Shown here: piece by piece, positions 48,500 through 60,124 of the stretch
Position numbering within the stretch: position 1 is the first letter of the stretch
How the letters are laid out: the number at the start of each line of letters is the position of its first letter
NCBI GenBank assembly: GCA_021234155.1
Contig: JAJEKV010000031.1
Span: 5,406,748-5,470,747 of the forward strand
Direction: 5' to 3'
Length of the DNA: 64,000 nt
DNA from: Isoetes taiwanensis
Taxonomy: Eukaryota > Streptophyta > Lycopodiopsida > Isoetales > Isoetaceae
Position numbers and translations under genes: made by a program
Notes under the pieces: model-generated
Database searches by the model: none
What the model was told of the DNA's origin: nothing
What the model saw: the letters and a program-made list of their open reading frames with translations, nothing else

Positions 48500-49111
48500 C
48501 CCTCCTACAAGTTCATGGATTTATTTGATTGGTTCTTATAGGATATTAAAAGGATTGGGTTGTGCTAATACTTAAATGGTTATTATAAGGGCCAACTTTG
48601 GAAGACTCATCACAAAATGAAAAAGTCCTAAAGCATGGTTCCACATCTTCTATAGTGCCCATGCATGACAACCATATTGATCATATCCATTTTTTAGTTA
48701 CATAAAATGGCATGCCGTAAAATGTTGGTACACGTAAAATGTTGGTGATATGGCATGCCAGAACCATCATATGAGAAAAGGGAAAGAAGCAGATAGAAAC
48801 CAGATTTGAGTTGCTGTCAGAATCTTCATGGGAATAAACATGCACAGGAAAATCATATAAGATCAATCTAGTACTTTACGATATTGTAACCTCCTTATGA
48901 ATGAGAATGAGAGATTATATATTGTAATGTCTATTTGGCCTTTCTGCTGGATCATGAAGGTCAGAAATAGGATGGCATGAATGCAGCCTATGCTGGAGAA
49001 GATTACCATGATTACATTGCAGGACATAACTTTAGAAGATTTTTAGTGGCCATCTTACATCTAATGGGCGCTGCAGTATATTTAATTGGTGCGCACCATC
49101 CACCTCACTAG
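48500..49111. repeat. Long direct repeat, left copy, flanking the AUG5 exon
   Basis: It starts CCCTCCTACAAGTTCATGG and ends TGGTGCGCACCATCC then ACCTCACTAG. The right copy is 49,414-50,000. The two copies are nearly identical apart from indels. The end, a 12-bp palindrome (TGGTGCGCACCA) about 9 bp before CTAG, resembles a Helitron 3' terminus (hairpin then CTRR). A 5' TC end cannot be fixed. Confidence 0.75.
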
Positions 49112-49126
49112 GAGTGTGGGATTTAG

Positions 49127-49413
49127 TATCTGGAATGGCTTCAGCAGGAAATGGGCTATAGATCGTCGTCTCAATATTCTTCTACAGACCGCTCTCTTCC
49201 ATCAGCTGAACTCCTGAAGAAGATCTGCAGAGGTAACATGCTACCTGTTTGGAAATTTCTTCTGGAGCGAGTGAAGTCCGAGAAAACAGTGGACAAAATT
49301 AGGAGGAATATACACGTCCATGGAGCTGGGAATTTGTTAAGTGAGGATGATATGCTTGGACGTGTAGGGCAGTTAGACGATGTACATGATTTGGTTGGAA
49401 ACATGCCATTTCA
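49127..49413 (+). pseudogene. AUG5: AUGMIN subunit 5 (AUG5) exon fragment
   Basis: After a TTTAG splice-like end, the frame reads [12 protein letters not shown], then [36 protein letters not shown] and a tail with [10 protein letters not shown]. This matches the N-terminal region of plant AUGMIN subunit 5, part of the complex that recruits gamma-tubulin to microtubules. Only about 95 codons are present, open throughout, and then the frame runs into the right-hand direct repeat. With no other AUG5 exon nearby, this is a captured or stranded exon. Confidence 0.85.
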
Positions 49414-50000
49414 CCCTCCTACAAGTTCATGGATTTATTTGATTGGTTCTTATAGGATATTGGATTGGGTTGTGCTAATACTTAAATGATTATTATAAGG
49501 GCCAACTTTGGAAGACTCATCACAAAATGAAAAAGTCCTAAAGCATGGTTCCACATGTTCTATAGTGCCCATGCATGACAACCATATTGATCATATCCAT
49601 TTTTTAGTTACATATTCCTTGCTTATGTTTGTACACGTAAAATGTTGGTGATATGGCATGCCAGAACCATCATATGAGAAAAGGGAAAGAAGCAGATAGA
49701 AACCAGATTTGAGTTGCTGTCAGAATCTTCATGGGAATAAATATGCACAGGAAAATCATATAAGATCAATCTAGTACTTTACGATATTGTAACTTCCTTA
49801 TGAATGAGAATGAGAGATTATATATTGTAATGTCTATTTGGTCTTTCTGCTGGAACATGAAGGTCAGAAATAGGATGGCATGAATGCAGCCTATGCTAGA
49901 GAAGATTACCATGATTACATTGCAGGGCATAACAGTGGCCATCTTACATCTAATGGGCGCTGCAGTATATTTAATTGGTGCGCACCATCCACCTCACTAG
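49414..50000. repeat. Long direct repeat, right copy, flanking the AUG5 exon
   Basis: This is a near-identical second copy of 48,500-49,111, ending at the same CACCTCACTAG. It differs by small deletions, for example the loss of a GACATAACTTTAGAAG-type stretch near 49,930. Confidence 0.75.
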
Positions 50001-50261
50001 ATGGTGTTGTCTCAAGTTTTTGAAGGATGTGGATAGGTCGAGATGGTTGAGGTATGTTAATTCTCATTATCTTTCTGTATATTGTAGTTCCCAGTTTTGT
50101 TTTTAATAAGCTCTTATTCTGTAAACTATAATTCTATATGATACCGTGGCCCCAAACTAAAAGCTCGGCTTTACTAAAGCACTTACAGATTAACTAATAG
50201 CCTCAAACTTTCTCAGTTATGAAGGATTTGCATATTTCATTGATGGTGTTCTATTTATGAC

Positions 50262-51100
50262 AGATGGGTACTGCAGATGCCATTCTGGACCTTGTTAGCA
50301 GTGGGACAACACTTCACGAAAATAATCTTAAGGAAATAGAAGGTGACAAAGTTATGTCTAGTTAGGTAAGCTTTTACTTCTGGAAAATATGTTGTAATCT
50401 CTTTTTAAACCGAAGGCCAAAGATCTTAATATTTCGTATGTTCTAATTGCTAGTAGGAAAGCACCATTGGAGCGCCCAGGAGCCTTGGAGGTTGTCCATG
50501 AAATGCTCTTAGAGCTAGGAATCAATTATTGGTAGAGAGTTCAATTACTTTATATAACTATCAATGAGAGTATTGGCTAATTTTTTTTCAAAATCTGTGG
50601 CTTTCTATTTTACTATTCTCATCACTGGTTTTGGATGCCATGTAGGTGACAGCTAACATGCGGGGTGACTCTGCTAAAGATGTCGCTTTGCGAGTGTTGA
50701 AGAGTTCACAAGTTTCCGGTTTACAGGTAAAAGCTATCGGCTATAAAGGGGCACAATCATGGAGGGTCAAAGATGTTTTAACAACCTTGAAGTTACATCA
50801 TGCGTGGTCCGGATCGCGGAGTCCGGTGTATAGTCAAGAGGATAGTCTTAAAGTCAATTATTCTACAATATTAATTTGTGTAAATAAGAAAGATTTATAC
50901 TGATTGCGGAAGAAACCAAGAGGGGTAAGCCATATGTTGGTTGTTTGTGAATTATAATAATCAGTTCCTTTATCTCTGAAATCCTTATTTCTAAAACCTT
51001 CCCAGATGTGTGGAAGTGGTGTGCTTGTGGCACCCTTGACCTATATATTTGAGGAAGAGCGTCCCCACGATGGCACGACCGGTTGAAACGTTGAATAAGT
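50262..51100 (+). pseudogene. HISN1: ATP phosphoribosyltransferase (HISN1/HisG) pseudogene, 3' exons
   Basis: Exon-like blocks lie in gene order: about 50,264-50,366 ([26 protein letters not shown]), about 50,455-50,535 (SRKAPLERPGALEVVHEML), 50,646-50,726 (VTANMRGDSAKDVALRVL, then GT donor), about 50,815-50,903 (SPVYSQEDSLKVNYSTI, ICVNKKDLY, then a stop) and about 51,005-51,095 (GSGVLVAPLTYIFEEERP). They match the C-terminal half of the plant plastid enzyme that catalyses the first step of histidine synthesis. The N-terminal half is missing, one block ends in a premature TAG, and the last one carries a frameshift before the terminal Trp region. Hence a pseudogene. Confidence 0.88.
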
Positions 51101-51282
51101 AATTTCACAAGCGCAAGAGTCCGCCAGTGGTATTTAAGAATATTTATTAGCCATGGAGAAGATGGCACTATTTTTGGTCATCATGTATTTCAAATTCTCG
51201 GCTGGTTCTCACTTTGCACACCAGTTTATTAATTTGAATGCCAACTGCTTAGCTAGTATTTTGTATATTGTTCCTGTCGGAG

Positions 51283-51630
51283 CTATGGGCCTCCATTATA
51301 ATATGGATTAGGGCCTCTCCACCTGTAGAACACCCAAACACCCTTGATTGCTAGCAGCATATATTCCTTGAGCTTGTGCCAAAAGGAGGAATTCCGGTGG
51401 AAAACCGTCAGGGCTTGGTGTTTTCTCATGCGGCATGGATTCCAGAGTTCTATGAACCTCATCAAACGTAATGTTCCTAAGAAGGGCACTATTATCCTCT
51501 TCTGAGATTTCTGGTTGAAGGGCCGGTAGGAATTGCTGAAGGTCCGCTGCATAGGTACTAGGCAAAGGCTTTTCAGCAAAAAGTTTCTCGTACTCTTGGA
51601 AGAAATATTCAATAAAGATTGGCATCCATA
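51283..51630 (-). pseudogene. LINE reverse-transcriptase N-terminal fragment
   Basis: The minus-strand frame has YEKLFAEKPLPSTYA, EISEEDNSALLRNITFDEV and MPHEKTPSPDGFPPEF. This is the typical start of the RT domain of plant L1-type elements (usual form K-x-P-G-P-D-G). No endonuclease or catalytic RT core follows. Confidence 0.8.
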
Positions 51631-52121
51631 ACTAATGTTATTCCATTGCTGATCAGTCTGTTTCCAGCCAGCCTAAAGAGCACTTTCGAACTTTCTTTAT
51701 TTGCATGCTCATACCAATGAGCCTTTTCTTTTCTTTTCTATTGTCTAAAAGTACCAATTTCAATAAAATGTCAAAACATAACTTTCAACTACGATTTAAG
51801 CCACTTCACAAAACATGTACATCCATTCTCTCATTTATTACACTTCTCTTTATGCTTCTGCCATCCTAGTTCCATACCAAGCACCAAACACCAATACCTT
51901 GCGCTCAAATCCCAAAGTCCATATGTCCAACTACATCCTACTCCAACAACACCTCAACACCTAAGCATAACTTAGTAATGCAAATGCGTACCAACACGTT
52001 CACAAAATGTCAATGTCTTAAAATAGCAATTTCGATTCAAACACTCTATTGTCTACAACTACAACTTAAGCCACTTCACTCTCTGGCCATGGAGGGCAAC
52101 CCTCCGTGCGCAGCACCTTGT
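51631..52121. other. Spacer up to the unit C boundary
   Basis: No gene is seen. The last 30 bp before unit C are the inverted double-hairpin motif (GGAGGGCAACCCTCC then GTGCGCAGCACCTTGT), so the duplication boundary coincides with this repeat end. Confidence 0.5.
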
Positions 52122-52508
52122 TTTTTTTGGTTCCTTTAAAAAGTTTCTGGGCCGCAATCTAAATTCGTTATTAAATGACACGTGTTTTTACATTTAAATG
52201 ATACATCTGAGCCATTCAAAATATCCTGCACCATTTAATACATTCAAAATATTCTGCTACGTTTTCTTCAGGTCCAGGCTTCCACGTGTTGATGTTCACA
52301 GAAATATTGTGCTGCCATAGCCAATGCTTCGTGAAAACCTTGCACTGCCATAGCGATGGAAGTGAATGCCGCCACCACATGAAGATTTTTTCTTGCAGAT
52401 ATTTGTTTTTTCAGTAGAGCAAGTCGTCTTCAAGCTTTATGTCAACAGTTTTTTCAAGGTCCTATTGTTGCATGCTCTTTCGCCAACCAGAATTTTGAGG
52501 TCCATCTT

Positions 52509-52650
52509 CACTGCCATAGCTTTTGTTAGAGTTTGCATTCTGTGTTAGTTGGAATGCTGGCTATAACTAGATGTCTGTCACTGCCATAGCTTTTGTTAGA
52601 GTTTGCATTCTGTGTTAGTTGGAATGCTGGCTATAACTAGATGTCTGTCA
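52509..52650. repeat. 70-bp tandem duplication, unit C only
   Basis: The 70-bp block starting CTGCCATAGCTTTTGTTAG is present twice in a row without a difference that I can see. A and B have it once. It is a recent local event in C. Confidence 0.85.
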
Positions 52651-52668
52651 AGCTATCATCTTGGGATT

Positions 52669-53790
52669 TGTTCGAGGCATTCTAGGCCTCACAATTATAA
52701 TTATCTAGAGCCTCACAATTATAATTATCTAGATATACTTTATTATTAGCATATCTATCTTTCTATTATTAGATTCTTTGGCTTTTAGGCAAGATACATG
52801 TATTACATGAAAAGTATTAATTGAATTATCTTGTGTATGCAACTCCTCTTGTTATTTACTTGTTATTCACTTGTTTAATATGGCATCAAACATTGGCAAG
52901 CTGCGAAGCGAGTTCTTCGTTATTTAAAAGGTACTAACAATTGTGGACTTTTTTAAACTAAGCAAGACCACCATACTTTTTCTTACTCTTTATGGTTATA
53001 CTGATGTTGATTGGGCTGGAGATAATGACACTTTGAGATCTACTAGCAGGGCTTGTTTTTTTCTTTGACAAGTCTCTTGTTTCCTGGTTTAGTAAAAGGT
53101 AGCATTGTGTTGCTGTGTCTTCAACCGAAGCTGAGTATATTGCTGCTTCTTTAGCGAGTCGAGAACTTGTTTGGTTGCGAAGAATGTTGGAATGTTTTCA
53201 ACAAGTGCAATTGCAGCCGACACGGCTATTGTGTGATAACCAGGGTACTATTAATTTGTCTCAAGATGAAGTCTTACACTCTAAATCTAAGCACATTGAA
53301 GTCCATTATCATTATGTGAGGTAAAGAAAAGGACAATTGTCTTGGAGTATTGGCCGACTGACTCTATGGTTGCGGATATCTTTACGAAATCATTAGGGTC
53401 AAAGAAACATCTTCAATTTTCTATCTCTCTTGGAATTATTGGAGAGTGATCATTATGCTTGGCTAGTTGACTTATTACTGCTAAGATTTTTCATCCTGGT
53501 AGTAACACTTCTACTAGACCAAGGTCGCAGGGGGGGTTGGCGTATTGGAGTTTACACACTTGGTCTATTTTGTTTTAGATGTGAGACCAAGATTGCAGGG
53601 GGGAGGGGTGTTCGAGGCATTCTCATAATTATAATTATCTAGATATACTTTATTATTAGCGTATCTATCTTTCTATTATTAGATTCTTTACCTTTTAGGC
53701 AAGATATATGTATTACATGAAAAGCATTAATTGAATCATCTTGTGTATGCAACTCCTCTTGTTATTTACTTGTTATTCACTTGTTTAATA
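52669..53790 (+). mobile_element. Internally deleted Ty1/copia element, unit C
   Basis: The GGATT duplication is at 52,664-52,668 and 53,791-53,795. The LTRs are about 52,669-52,877 and 53,608-53,790. After the left LTR the frame reads HWQAAKRVLRYLKGTNN (RT tail), GYTDVDWAGDNDTL, then RNase H SSTEAEYIAASLASRELVW and CDNQGTINLSQDEV (53,115-53,324). The left LTR joins directly to the RT tail, so a large internal deletion removed everything upstream before the units were duplicated. Confidence 0.9.
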
Positions 53791-56700
53791 GGATTTAGGT
53801 TGAGCGGCAAGTTAGCCAGATCCAGAATACGCTTTTTCTATCTTCCAAGTCTTAAAGTATCTGGTAGAAGCACATTCTTCCATTACCCTGTTCTGTATAT
53901 CCATGGGCGCCGGAGTAATAGAAAGATCTAGCCCATTTATAGTCCCGAATGAAAACTTTTTCTGCTTCTGGAGAGAATCCCAAGGGCTAAGAACATCCAT
54001 GCCGAATCAGTCCAAACCCAACTCAGAAATTCAATTTTTTTCCAAAAATTGGATCCAACAAAGCTTCAATTCAACAGAAGAACAAGAACCTAAGAATCAA
54101 AACACTTCTAAAGAATTCCAAACGCTGACATCGCTGCTAAGGCACTTCAAACTGATATGAATCGATGAATCAAGAAATAGTAATAGGGTGCAATTGGATA
54201 GGAGCCTCCAGACTGAAGAAGCAAATCGATGGCCGAATATTTAAGCTGCTGTGACAACAGATGAGAACCAAGCAATGGACCGGATCTACAAAGCCCAAAA
54301 ACAAAGACACGGCCCATGTTTCTTGCAGACCAGTTTTTTTGCCTTTTGACACAGTTTATGATAAACTCTTACTTGGCTTGCTAGAAGCAGTATCAAAGAT
54401 GTGTTGTATTAGATTAGGGTGAACTGCTTTGAGCATTTGCGTCAAATGATGGTATAGATCAGATAGCAAAATACTAAAAGTGGTCGGGTTTATGCCATCT
54501 GTTTCAGTGTGTATCCTCATGATTTTGTTTGGATCAAATGCACAGAATCAATATATTACTCATTTTTATTTGCTGATTTCGTCAAATTAGTGTCCATCTA
54601 TTTTGAAGCTCCATTGTGTATGTTCTGTTTGCAGAGGCTCTTTTTTTTGGGCCTAAATCCCAGCGACATCCCGATATTGTCGGGAAGCGGATACTGTCGG
54701 AAAGCTTGACGTGAGCGAGAGAAGGTTCAACTCCAAGTGTTCTGCAAATGAAAATGGTCGAAATGATTCTGGCATGCACAATATATTGCGGTTTTGTCTG
54801 GAAGTGCAAATCGGGCTCCAAGGCTGCGGCTTCTATTTGTTGATTTCGATTTCCCACAGGAGTCTAAGACTATGTTAGAGCAGGAACGTAATTAGGCATC
54901 AGTATGGCATTAGTGGACACGATTTTCACAACCTTAATATCCGGTGTCATTGTAAATCTAAACTTGCAATATTGTTATCCTGCCAGAATCTATTCCCTAT
55001 ATGCTTTTAAAGATTTTTGAAGGCTTTCAAGCTTTGTTTTAGTAATTCAATTTCAAAACATTTAATCAATAGTAAAGGACAAAACTATATCACAGGCAAT
55101 ATAGCATAATGTAAATAATTTTTCTCAAACCTGATATCGTTGTGTTTGTATTTTAGGACCACACATGTCGATTTCTTTTATTATGTACTATTCACTGGAC
55201 ATATTTGAGCAATGCAACATCGCAGTCCTGACCATTATCAAAGGCTTTTCTATTTTCAAACTTAGTATCAGACCTTTCTGGCTAAGGAACTGCTGTGTTA
55301 TAGCATTTTCATATTGCATCCCTCCGAGAGCCTGAACTACTTGATAATAATGATTTGTCTACAGAAAGGTGGTCAGATGAATTTAAATTGCCAGTCGAAG
55401 TAGTGCAGATGGGCGATCTGCAGTGACGTTAAATCCCAATTGTGGTGGTGCTATTTTTGTTGTAGATTTACTAAGAAATTTAAATACTACATATAACATG
55501 TACCTTGCATTGTGAAGATGCAAGTACACATTTGTCTTATTGTGGCTTCTATGACAGGGCACGATAAAAATGGTGCGAATTTTTCTATTAATTCAAAAGG
55601 AGTAGGGGTGGGCTACTATGAGGCGTGTATATAGTTAAGAAGAGGGATAATGTATTTGGAACTTTTTCTTTATTGTTCCTTATACTACAGGATATTCTTC
55701 GTTGCATACATTGCATCTGTTAAACTACTAATAGAAGCAAGTTAACTTTTGCATCTGTCCAAGTTTTGCAAGTTTTAGTCTGACAGCAAGCCTGATATTA
55801 GATATATTTCAACAATGTCCGCTATGCTATTCCAAAGTCGAACAAACATAATACAGTATTAAATATTAAACGTTAGTAGGTTTGGAACTAAAGAAATGTT
55901 CGCGGCGGCCTTGGCCGCCGCGGGGTTTTTTTTAATCCTGGTAGTAATACGCCTGCTGCTCTCTCTTTGTACTTGGGTCCCATAGGCCAGTTGGTCTCCG
56001 TGGACGATAAAATCATATTCTATTCTATTCTATTCTAAGTTGGCCGTGCATAGTTATTGGTGGTTTGTAAATTTGAGGCAAATATGAGGAATCAAAAGTA
56101 CGTGGAAGCAGCGCATCTGCTAATTTTCCAATATTCTAACTACAGATTTTACTAAATGCAACATGTAGTTGAGGCGATGTCTCTTTAATACTCAAAGCCT
56201 TGTAATCCCAGAAACCTTCTTTAGTTGTTGCGAAGTTGCCCAAATGTTAATGCTCAAATTATTGAAGGCACTTTACATGAACGCATTTCACTATTAAAAG
56301 ATAACTTTTGTTTGCACGATGCCATGTTACTATGTAAATTTGCATTATTGTTGTAGAGAGTTCCTTTTTACTATGAATGGCATTGTAGTTTTTTGGCCTA
56401 TTCACCTTAGGTTCAACATCATAGATATATGGTATTATCATAATTGACCAGTCTACGATTAAGACTTCTCCTTAGGTCGTTACACCATGGAGTGGTATTG
56501 TATTTTATTCATGACTTCACCTTAGGTCAACATCATGGATACGGTATTATAATTTACTAGTCTATACTACCATGACTTCATCTTAGGTTGCAATCCCTGC
56601 TTAGAGTATATGCTTTGTTAATAGGGCCCACATTTTGAAGGGCAAGCATGTTAAATGTGGGCAAGGTAGAGGATTACTTTTACAAGAAATTTATCGCAGC

Positions 56701-56976
56701 TATAGACCTGTGGAGTTGAATTGAGAACTCTAACCTCCATATTTTTTTTCCAAAAGATTCAAAAGCAATGCAAAAAATATATACTAATGACGAATATGGT
56801 TTTATGTCTGAGTTTGTTTTGTATGCATGTCCAGTGTCTTTTATATATGTCAATATGAGTTGAACTATTTCGATTTTTGTTTAGTGTTTAGGGAATTCCT
56901 GTTTTAGTGTTGCCCCTAGAGGGGCAATCCCTTGCCTATGTGGGTTTTTGGCATATTCTTAGTATATGCCAGATGT

Positions 56977-59503
56977 AGCATTATAACAGGGGGTTGTTTT
57001 TGTATTTTTGTACTTTTTTTCCTAAGGTTTTTATATGATTTGATAATAGTATTCCATGAGACGTACTAATCGGTACATCTAGAGTGCACATACGCTCACT
57101 CCAAATTTAGTGGCATTTTTCAATGGTCATACCTATGATTTCTCTACATATCTGAAAATCAAACATGCAGGCATCGAACAAAGGTATTTTAGGGTTATTT
57201 TCGAGTTACATTTTCTTCTTTCAGGGCTCGGGAAGGCAAAGCCAAAGGAGCCACATCTCAGGACTCCGGGATGATGATGCGTCAGATGTTGTGATTCTTC
57301 GTCACTGACTTAACAGTTCTTCGTCGCTGGAATCCTTGCATATCAGGTTGTGGACGTGGTTGAGCTTGCTCACTGTCAGGGCGTTATCTTGAGGAACATT
57401 CGACCATCATGCTTTGTTTTATCCCCTTTAAATCGAGTTGCTTTCATTGTGCAGTTGAGAAGACTCGGAGCAAGCAGGTCGAAACAAGGTAGAACACCTA
57501 AATCCGTCGGCCTTTGTGTGGTGATGGGATCCGGGATCTGCTTTTACCACTTTTTTCCAAAGACCGACTAATATCTTCATCTTGTTTCCTCCGTTTCCAC
57601 GAGTCCGGACAAAGGATGATAACTCGGCATCCATAGTTACAACTAGTTACAATCTCGCCGGCCGCCTTTTCTTCAAGCGAACAAACGGTTGTACAAACGA
57701 AGTTGTATGCAATAATTGTGGAGTTTCAAGGTATTTTTTTCAGTATGATTCATTATGCATCTTCCAATGAGTTCTTAATGAAGTCACTAAATCTCTTTGG
57801 TTTTGTGGATGACCACCTTCTTTGCAGATTGCCCCTGAGAACCATTATGCCGTAATTGTAAGAAGCTTTGGTCATATTGCTAGTTTATGTCGCGAATGAA
57901 CTTTTCGTTTGTAACATCTGCGAACAAGTCGGACACCTTGCAAAAGGGTGTCTGTCTGAGACCGGGCTTCAAAGTCTCTCCTTTGTAATAATTGCTATCG
58001 AATCGGCCATATCTCGTACATTGCCCTAATGAAAAGGCATGTAATAACCACCGCGATCGGGACATCTTGCGGGATTGTATAAATAGTCCACCAGAATAGC
58101 TTGATTGCGACCACCGGCCACATTGCTCGTGATTGTCCTCACTAGCTAAGTACTTTTGATTAAGTGCTTTTGGTTAACTGTTTTTGTGCATCCGGTGTTG
58201 CCATTTAATTGTCTTTAAGCAGATGATTCGATAATCTTGCTCCTTTATGATCTTCAATTTCTTTGTATACTTAGTTAGAAATGCCTACGCTTTAAATCGT
58301 GAAATGTAGCATCTGTAGTTACCAATGTAGTCGCTCTTGCTCTATAATGTTGCTATAGCCGGTTTTCTGGATGGAGTTTTTCATTTTTCATAGATATAAG
58401 CAAAAAGTTGAAGATTTTGATTTTTTTGCAGGAGATGGATTCTAATATCAATAAGGATTCGTTTTAGTACAAATGAAAATCTCTATTGTATTGCTTGTAA
58501 GAAATCTTGCCATTTATGTCTACATGAAAGAGATTAGAATTATTGGAACAATGTTACTGTGCAACTCCTGCCAGTTTACGTGATGGTTTTCATCAAATAT
58601 TTTATTATTCAATTTGGCTACATTTAAGAGCAAATCCTAGCATCCACATGTGAAGGCACTATTCAAGGTCAGAAAAACTTTTACATTAATTGTGTCCTCT
58701 ACTTTTGTTTATATTGTATATTGCAATCTGAGATCTATTATTATATGGTTCTACATGAAGAAGGTGTAACCCTGATTGCAGATAATGTTTCCTAATACAC
58801 ATCCACATGAAACCATATTATGGTTCCCTTGATTGTTTCCATATGTTCTTTATCTGTTTATCTTTATTTAAAACTGGCAAATCACCATATTCTTACATTT
58901 GTTTATTTTTTGGCACTTATGTACTTACATAAATAATCTCTATAGTGTATATTTCTTGGCACTTCAATATTTACATAAACAGGCTAACTGGCCCATAAAG
59001 TTTACCTATGTTTCCTTTAGTTAGGGCCCGAAGGGCCCAATTTTTTTTTTAATATAACAAATACACAACTACCATTTAACATTATTAACACAAACCATTG
59101 CACTTAACACATTTAAATTAAAATCCCCCTTAAACACCCTTTGGTTTGGGTGCATATTCACACGGGGGGTTACGTAGGGCAGCGAGAGCCCCAAGAATAT
59201 AGTTATAATACATGTACAAAATTAACACCATTAAGTACATTCTCTCAAACCTTATAGTATTTTGCAAACCTTAATATACAGTATACAAAAACTTGTACAT
59301 GCATACCCCACAAACGAGGATTGTTATATACGGTTCAGATCTTGGAATAAATGGCAAATATGCCCATCCGACAGCTCTCGTTGCCCGGAGTAACCCCCCG
59401 TGTGAATATGCACCCAAACCAAAGGGGGTTTAAGGGGGATTTTAATTTAAATGTGTTAAGTGTAATGGTTTGTGTTAATAATGTTAAATGGTAGTTGTGT
59501 ATT
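56977..59503. mobile_element. 2.5-kb insertion specific to unit C
   Basis: Compared with the matching place near 16,740-16,780 in A, about 39 bp are replaced by this block. It contains a CCHC zinc-knuckle pseudogene (57,640-58,145) and, at its right end, a 450-bp foldback element. The rest (58,150-59,040) shows nothing recognisable. Confidence 0.65.
57230..58145 (+). pseudogene. CCHC zinc-knuckle (CNBP-like) protein pseudogene
   Basis: Broken frames give successive zinc-knuckle remnants: GCTNEVVCNNCGVS (before a probable intron at about 57,735), GHIASLC, then VCNICEQVGHLAKGC, NNC...GHIS, NEKACNNHRDRD and finally GHIARDCP-like DNA. The order resembles the plant CNBP/GIS2-type proteins with many C-x2-C-x4-H-x4-C knuckles that bind nucleic acid. 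Several knuckles have lost a Cys through 1-2-base changes, often where CAG/CTG would be expected, and stops interrupt the frame. The N-terminal part (57,230-57,640) is uncertain. Confidence 0.7.
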
Positions 59504-59506
59504 TGT
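59057..59506. mobile_element. 450-bp foldback element (long terminal inverted repeats)
   Basis: ACAAATACACAACTACCATT at the left is mirrored at the right end, and the inverted arms extend for roughly 115 bp, including CCTTTGGTTTGGGTGCATA and CACACGGGGGGTTAC. The centre (about 59,175-59,390) is unique. No coding capacity is seen. It is a MITE-like foldback element lying at the right end of the C-specific insertion. Confidence 0.8.
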
Positions 59507-59939
59507 AACCTGTAAACTGTCGGTCGCCCCTGTTACTGGGTGGCCGTTGTGCAAACCGGCTTGCCGGCACTGCCATGCTGCAAATCTTTCCCAGCAAATC
59601 TATTCCAGAGGGGACAACAAAAGCTCCATGATGATGAAGAGCAAGGCTTCGGCTCTGTAGTTTCTGGTAAGTCCCAGCTTTTGCCCCATTTTTTGCAGGT
59701 GGAACATATTTGATTTTTAAAACAAGATGGTGCTCGTTCTGATCATCAGAAGAGATGGTGAGGAGATATGGCAAGAACTCGACCATACAAGCTTTTAGGC
59801 AATGGCTTTCAGGTAAGGATTTCATTGGCTATGTCAGGTCCTTCTTGTTTGCTCGCTTATACATATCAAACTTAGGAACTGCATCTAAGGCTTAAGCTCT
59901 CTATTGGCTACATCAATTGCTTCTTCTTTGCATTTGGCA

Positions 59940-60120
59940 CCGGAACCATAAACATCGGCGGGCTCGATCTACAACAGGTTAGTACGTTCCAAGTGGTGTG
60001 GAAAAGCTTTGAATAAGGTTCAGATGGACATGGAGTAAGGACAGGGAGCAAGATTGCACGTTAACATCGTGGAAGGATTTCATTATATATAATACTATTC
60101 ACAGCCAAACTTTGTAATCA
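59940..60120 (+). pseudogene. Second DUF946/VPS62-like scrap, unit C
   Basis: Plus-strand reading gives [26 protein letters not shown], a stop, and ARLHVNIVEGFH. It corresponds to 16,130-16,320 in A and lies beside the 360-bp array. Confidence 0.7.
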
Positions 60121-60124
60121 ATCC

